Part shown: positions 57,791 to 64,000 of the stretch, piece by piece
Layout: each line of letters begins with the position of its first letter
How positions within the stretch are numbered: position 1 is the stretch's first letter
NCBI RefSeq assembly: GCF_905475345.1
Contig: NC_066587.1
Coordinates: forward strand, 10,273,558-10,337,557
Direction of reading: 5' to 3'
DNA: 64,000 nucleotides
Source of the DNA: Vespula vulgaris
Lineage: Eukaryota > Arthropoda > Insecta > Hymenoptera > Vespidae
Position numbers and translations under genes: made by a program
Notes under the pieces: generated by a model
Database searches by the model: none
What the model was told of the DNA's origin: nothing
The model's input: the letters and a program-made list of their open reading frames with translations, nothing else

Positions 57791-59095
57791 CACCAATTAC
57801 AGTCTTCGTTTGTATTATATGTAGTTGTAACTGTAGATGTTTGTTTACAAACACGTGTATGATTCAGCAGTGACAGAGCACTTGTCTGTATATGTTTACA
57901 AGAAGACGGTTCATGAATGACTGAATCTAAATATGAGATTTTAAATATAATTTTATATGAAGGATTCAAAAAACTAGTTCCAATGTCGCAGATTGAATAC
58001 TTCTTAAAGAATTCTCATGAAATATGATAGGAAATAGTTACAAGATGTAATTTTTCAAATATATGTGAAAAAAATGACAAAAATTGCGAAAAAATATGAA
58101 AAAAGGAATCATGTAAAATATTTAATTCTGAATAAATTCATGTAAAAAAATCAACTGATAATAAGTTACAAGAGTAAATAAGTTGTATTTTCAATAAAAA
58201 CAATAATAGAGACAAATTACTCTGAATAAAGTTGTGTAAGTCAGTTATTGATATCTATAGATATAATTAACTATTTTGATATTTTCTAATTATCAGAATA
58301 ATTTAATGAAAAAAATAACATTATTTTATAAATTAATTACCTATATCCTAAAATTAAATTTTTTCAACCGTTTAAATTATCCTTCAGCAGCCTGCATGCA
58401 TGTTTCAGCGGAACAAGTTACAGATGAAATTTCTTTCTCTAATATTTTTTTGTTGTTTTTGATTTTTTCTACGCAAACATGATTCTTTGTAAAAGTTCAT
58501 TTATATTCTCCGATCTTTGAGTATACATTAATGTTTTTATATGTTCACACAAAAAGAAATCAAGAGGATTTTTGATTGGCTGTAACTCGAAAACAAAGCA
58601 TTTGCAGACTAATGTTTATCTAAACTTTTATTTTAATCATAGGAATACACCTATGAAGTTCAGCAGAAATTTCCTGTAATATCCTATATATGTAATGAAT
58701 TTTATTAAGTTGTATACAAAATGTCAGATCGCATTTTTAATTCCAACAATATATTGCTTTAATTTTTGAAAGAATTCGCTCATTCAATTGGTCTATTTAA
58801 AAGTCTTTCAGTCTATTTAAAAGGACAATCACAGTACAATAGAATATATGAGTATATCACGCAATATTAATAAATAGTATATTTCATTTTTAGGATAAAT
58901 TTGTAGGAATATTTACAACTTTTTGATAATTTATTATTTATTTTTTAAAATTTTATTATTAATTTTATAATTAGGATTAAATAATTTATATGTACATATA
59001 ATATTCTATATAAAATAGTATGTAATATAAAGTATATTATGACATTAAATACAAATATAAAGCAAAAATTTTAATTATTTCCTGAATATTTAAAA
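57791..59095. other. AT-rich DNA between Jockey and piggyBac remnants
   Basis: 58,540-58,690 (TTGGCTGTAACTCGAAAACA onward) has the look of a dispersed repeat, but no partner was found in this window. No gene recognised. Confidence 0.45.
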
Positions 59096-59104
59096 TATGT
59101 TCTA

Positions 59105-60640
59105 TTTATTTTACAATGCTCATTACAAATATTGTCTTTGCAATTATTGCAAACTTGTTTTTGCATTTTTGTTTTTTTTAAAGAACATCTTTCTTTAGCA
59201 GAAAGATTCTTGTTTTAAGTACTTTATTGTTTTTTTAGTAGAAATCTTCTGATTATAATCTTTATATCTGTAGTTATCTTACGGTGTGTTTTTCTTTGTA
59301 TTTGTAATGTTGCAAGTTCTTCTGCCATGGCGATAAAAAACATTTTTTTTGAATGTTTTTTTGACCTGTTTCTGAATATTCTATATAGAGTCCTAATTCA
59401 TTTAAATAACGTATATTGCTATACAAGCTACATGTGATATATTCATAAAATAAATAAATGGCAAATAGTTTGTTCTGTTGGTACTTTAAATCATTGTACT
59501 TTTAACATGCAAATCTTTTACACATACAATGTTACGTATATTCATAAACCATTGATCAAGAGTATCATTCAAACTCTTTTTTTTGTTATAGTTCAATATT
59601 ATTATTGGCTTATTTTTTATAAAGTTAACTTTACTCATGTGATGCATTGTAGATAGAAGGATTATACTTTTTCGTATTTTAGGGACATAAAACACGAATG
59701 TGGAATGCTTCGAAAATTCAAAAACTGAAGATTTTTCCTTATGATCTTTATGTAGTTCAAATTCTTTTGGTATGGATATTTTCTTTTTATTTATGGTGCT
59801 TATGATAGTAAATCCATTTGTGAGCAAATTGTTTGCCAATGTCAAATCAGTAAAATTATTATTGTTATATTCCTATCACTTTTGTAATAAGGCTCTATAA
59901 GCGATTCAAGTTTTCTTTTTAGTTCCAAAGTAATTTTATTTCTCTTTTTCCCACAGTATAAAAATTCATTTAAAGAATGAAATGTTTCAGAATCACACAT
60001 CCATCAAATTTTTATTCCTTATTTATCTGGTTTGGGCGGTACGTACTGTTTACAGTAGCACCGGCTTCAATAAGATATGTTCTTCATCAGCAATAATATA
60101 TTTCCTAAACATATAATATTTTTTTGAGTTTTTATTTACTTGTTCCAACATATCACATATCGCTGCAAGTTTATCCTTTTCTTGCTGTTGAGATGTAGTG
60201 TGAATGTTATTAAATCTTACAAAAAGTAAGAGAATCTTGTATCTATTCAAATTCGTTTTAGCTCAAAAGATTGGTAAATCATAAATTGTGTTCTACAAAA
60301 CATTATAACTTCTATTATTTATTATATTTTTATATGCCCAACAGTGAAAAAAATACCAAAAATGCATACATTTCTATTTTATTTATATATTTCTATTTTT
60401 TGGCAGATACAATTCGAAACGTTTCTGCATTCATAAATTTCATATCTTCTATTGTAATATATATATAATATATTATAATATATCTTCTAAATAAATCTTC
60501 CACATATTTTTCTTCTAGTATACATACCTTATGTAGATGAGTTCTTACTATATTAAGAGCTCTTCTATGGCTAATAAAATGTAGTACATTAGATTATTTC
60601 GTTCCATCTTTTTCAAGATGGTAGTGATAGAATGTGTCTG
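59105..60640 (-). pseudogene. piggyBac transposase pseudogene, nearly full length
   Basis: Minus strand, domains in family order. N-terminal KDGTKWSN with HRRALNIVRTHLHK lies at about 60,540-60,625 and AFLVFFSLLGI near 60,340. MNRYKILLLFVRFNN and KDKLAAICDMLEQVNKNS lie at 60,050-60,250. GIKIWWMCDSETFHSLNEF is at about 59,960-60,020, then EPYYKSDRNIT before a lost CDNWFTS box. 59,486-59,845 is open: LANNLLTNGFTIISTINKKK, ILLSTMHH, KPIIILNYNKKKSLNDTLDQ, the last having Asn where VDxxDQ carries its first acidic position. The C-terminal Cys-rich domain is at 59,110-59,205 (QVCNNCKDNICNEHCK). Stops and shifts elsewhere. Acidic text at 60,640-60,840 probably belongs to the N-terminus. Terminal repeats were not found. 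Confidence 0.82.
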
Positions 60641-60849
60641 ATTCTGAGCAGAATATTTTCATCTCCTAGCTCAATGTTATCTTCAACAATTTTAATATTA
60701 TCTTCCTCACTCACTAATGAATTGTTGTTTTCTTCAAAATTAAATTGAAGATCTGAATAACTAACATCATCATTTTTGTGTCAATATCCGATAAATTGTT
60801 TAAAACGTCTTTCAGTTTTTTATTGTATTATCTTCTTTGACTAATCATC

Positions 60850-62140
60850 GTTATTTTTATTATATAAACAATTTATTATACTAACATTATATGCTATTAC
60901 ACTAACGCTATAATTGTTTCAGAATCAAAAAGCTCGCAACTTTTAACTCACTCAAACTCACTCTAACACATTTCATTAATGTCTGTCTCTGCTGATTATA
61001 CGATCCCATTTTTATGGAATCATTCTGCTTTTTATTATTTTTTCTCATTAATTCTAACATGCAGAATCTACCAAATTTATGAAGATTTATGGAAATTTTT
61101 GGAAAAATAGCACAGAGTCTTATGAACTCTTACTGCTCGCTTACGTAATAAAATTTTATATGTGAATTTTTTTTTCTTTCGAAAAAGTTTTAACATGTTT
61201 TACTTATAGGATCATAATTAGGTTGATACATTGAAAGATATATGAAAGGAGTTTTCGATATCTCAAATACTATTCACACTATCAAAAAAATCAGTAGGAT
61301 TCACATTGATCGGATATGGGTTAGAAGAATAAATTTTAGATTTCGAAATTTAGATATCTATAAGAATGATCCTGAATATTACATAGATTCAAATGATTTA
61401 TCATCTAAAGGAGTAATTTTATCGTCAGTGTTAACGTGCAAATCTGTGTTCAGATATGCGTGCAAATTTAAAAATATATTTTGTATATACTTACATAACA
61501 TAGAATGTTCGTACATTTAAGAGCGTATTTATAATAGATTTCAGAATGCTATAAGTTTATACAAAATTTTGTTCATATTTTTTTATATCAGATAAAATTC
61601 ATTTGTTAACTATTTTCATGACAAATGAAAAGATGAAATCAAGGAATTTTTTTTTTTTGCAAGGGTAACGAACTATCGTATTTTCACAGACATTTAATTT
61701 CAGTTTACAAAAGTTTTAATTTTTTTTAAGAATAGTTAACAGTATTTTTGTTTGTTACAGTATCTCGTCGATAATACAATAAATTGTAATAAATCATAGT
61801 ACGTACGAACTAATAACAAAAAACATATTGGATTTTAATCGAAAAAACATAGCATCTTCCTCTTTTTTTCTTTTTTCTTCTTTCAAAATCAATCTAAGGA
61901 GAACGCAAGATACATTTGTTAATTCTTGTTAATGCTGTTCGTTTGTTTACCATTTCATAAATTTGTTCTATTTATATATTGTAAATCCACATGCGTTTAG
62001 TTTCTTTTTTCTTCTTTTAGCCGGACGAGGTAGCCTTATCGCCATTCCTCTTTCCTGTTAAGAGTGCATTTTTAATTCATATTTTTTTTACAACAATAAC
62101 TATATACAGAATTATTCTAATAATAAAAGGGTTTCTTCAT
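60850..62140. other. AT-rich DNA; no gene recognised
   Basis: 61,242-61,520 is open for 92 codons on the plus strand, without a recognisable motif. Confidence 0.45.
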
Positions 62141-62145
62141 TAATT

Positions 62146-62149
<4 letters not shown>

Positions 62150-62187
<38 letters not shown>
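62150..62187. repeat. TA microsatellite
   Basis: Uninterrupted (TA)n run. Confidence 0.95.
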
Positions 62188-62190
<3 letters not shown>

Positions 62191-64000
62191 CAATATTTTT
62201 TTTTTTTCTAGAAATGTTTTCTTTGTTGGCAAAACGTTTCGATAAATGATCACTAGTTTCGAGATACCATTTCTTTTTTTCTCTCCAAAGATGAAAGTTA
62301 AAAAATTGATTAACCGTATACACGTAAATTTGTTTTTATAAAATTTACGATGACTCGTCGTAAATAAATAAAAAGAAAAAAAAGAAAAGAAGAGAAAGAG
62401 AAGAATTAGAAGTCTGATATATATACAGCCCGAGATTATATGATGAAAATATACCGTGAAAACACGTTGTATTACATTATCGCTTGAAATTCTATTCGCT
62501 AATGAGATTCTTTTCAGCTAGCAATGTAATCATTATTATAAAAAATTGTATAACACGCTAGTGATCATTCACGAAATGTGTATGATTACAAAAAATTCAC
62601 CTTTCCTCTTTCCCTCGAACGTCACGAGTTCGTGTTTTTTTCTTCGTCTCCCACACCAAGAAATTTTTCGCAGTACAAGATCGCTTCCTCACATAGATGC
62701 ATCTCCTCTGATCATTCTCTCATTCTTTTGTGTGGAGAGTTTTCGGTTGATAAAAATAAAAATAAAACATAAAAAAAACGAGTTTGTTAAAATTGCCTAA
62801 ATCCACGACGTACGTTAGAATCTTTTTGGTAAAAATCTCAGGGTGTATCTTCGAGTCGGACAGCAAGTGCGAACATTCTGGTGGTTTATTTTTCTTCTTT
62901 TTTTTTCTTATGTTTCTACGCATTTCGCAAAAAGAGATCTTGACATGCCTTGGGTGCTCTCTTCCTTCTCTTCCCTTCGTAATATTTAGGAAAAAATGCG
63001 ACTTCAAGTATCAACAGCTGTCGATCCCTTAACACACACCTTTTTTCCATCCCTTAAATTATTATATATCCTTATTGTTTGTTACTTCTCTTATCGATAT
63101 TAATCATTAATAGTAAGATATAATACAACAAACACGTCCGTCCACATAATGGACGAGGATCGCGAGTTTTCTCCCTTTTTATAGTCTGCAATCGATATTC
63201 ATTATTAATAACCACGAGTACATACCTTATTCGTTCTGCACACAATAACGGAATTATTAATAGATGAAATGCCGTTGTGAAATTCTTACATTTTTTTTGT
63301 TTTCATCATCTTCTCTTTTTTCTCAGCATTATTTACAAGCAAATCATAGCCGATTCGAAAACACAACTACTAAGCAATGAGGCATCGCCTGTAAGTCTGT
63401 GAAATTCGCTTAAACTAAAATACAAAAAGTAGTTGAAAATTGACGGATAATTCGAATTACCATGAGAATAGTTTGATAGAAATGATAAATAAAGGAACAT
63501 TGCATTGATTGAGTTCCAATATCAATTTATAAGGGATATTTCAACATTTTGCATAACGCGAAATGCGAAGAAAGAGAGAAGCGATGAGCGTTCGAAACGC
63601 TTTTTATCGAAGAATATATGTATGTATTTACGTCGATTAAAAAAAAAGGAAGGACAAAGCTGATTTTCAGAATTGAATGTACGCGCCTTATTTATTTACT
63701 TGCGTATAAATTTAATACCAATAATGCTTCGCGAATTAATCATTATCGATTTGTTTTGCATTGATCGAATGCTCGAACGAATTCGTGACTTCTCCATCAT
63801 TTCACATTAAGATTGAGTGAATTTAGTTCTTCTTTTCTTCTTTTAATTTTGTCATTCCTTCTTCCTTCTTTCTACCGCTTAAGAACTTTGTCACTGTATC
63901 TTTCTTTCCTTTCGATTTATTATGTTTCCTAGACGAATATTTCTATGAAGGCTCAGTGCGAGCGTTCTCGACATGAATGTTCAACAATTATTTTCAATTT
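62188..64000. other. Less AT-biased unique-looking DNA to window end
   Basis: Long T- and pyrimidine-rich tracts with more C/G than the preceding region and no transposon signature. Short open frames on both strands (62,546-63,032) lack motifs. It could be the untranslated region or flank of a gene beyond the window. Confidence 0.4.

Overview
The window reads as nuclear DNA of an insect, most likely a bee or another hymenopteran. It is mostly very AT-rich and gene-poor. It carries spliced or decayed animal genes (a TMEM183-type gene and a WDR33-type pseudogene) and many insect-type transposable elements (BEL/Pao, Ty3/Gypsy, copia, Jockey, mariner, piggyBac). The order level is inference from composition and element mix; no genus is claimed. 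Satellite blocks followed by nested, broken transposons suggest pericentromeric or subtelomeric heterochromatin.

Layout. 1-5,160 is a strikingly GC-rich 40-bp minisatellite whose units face one way to about 3.61 kb and the other way from there to about 5.15 kb. A short transition leads into a 20-bp satellite (two alternating units, 40 bp; 5,340-7,205). That is followed by about thirty copies of a ~150-bp AT-rich satellite (7,310-12,110), which drifts between two sequence variants and contains one inverted monomer. The long open frames across the GC-rich part come from the repeat, not from genes. 12.4-14.6 kb holds a badly decayed WDR33-like pseudogene. 17.8-19.9 kb is a Gypsy remnant on the minus strand and 21.4-23.0 kb a second Gypsy remnant on the plus strand. 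These are followed by a copia gag fragment and a non-LTR fragment.

26-32 kb contains two inverted copies of a dispersed LTR-like repeat (a third lies at 41.1 kb), a BEL/Pao gag pseudogene split by a non-autonomous piggyBac element, a foldback element, an unidentified decayed coding stretch at 28.1 kb, and a YqaJ-type exonuclease fragment. 33.05-34.58 kb (minus) is the one gene that looks intact: six exons with matching splice phases encoding the C-terminal ~300 residues of a TMEM183-type protein; its 5' end was not found. 34.6-43.4 kb is nearly empty AT-rich DNA with LTR/primer-site remnants and a trinucleotide repeat.

43.5-54.3 kb is a nest of retroelements: a copia remnant split by a long-TIR mariner, then a BEL/Pao element split by a Gypsy element, then a second copia remnant on the minus strand. 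55.8-57.8 kb is a Jockey-type remnant and 59.1-60.8 kb a piggyBac transposase pseudogene, both minus. The last 3 kb shows no recognisable gene. Every mobile element seen carries stops, frameshifts or deletions. Insertions inside other insertions, at TA and TTAA targets, give a relative history of activity.
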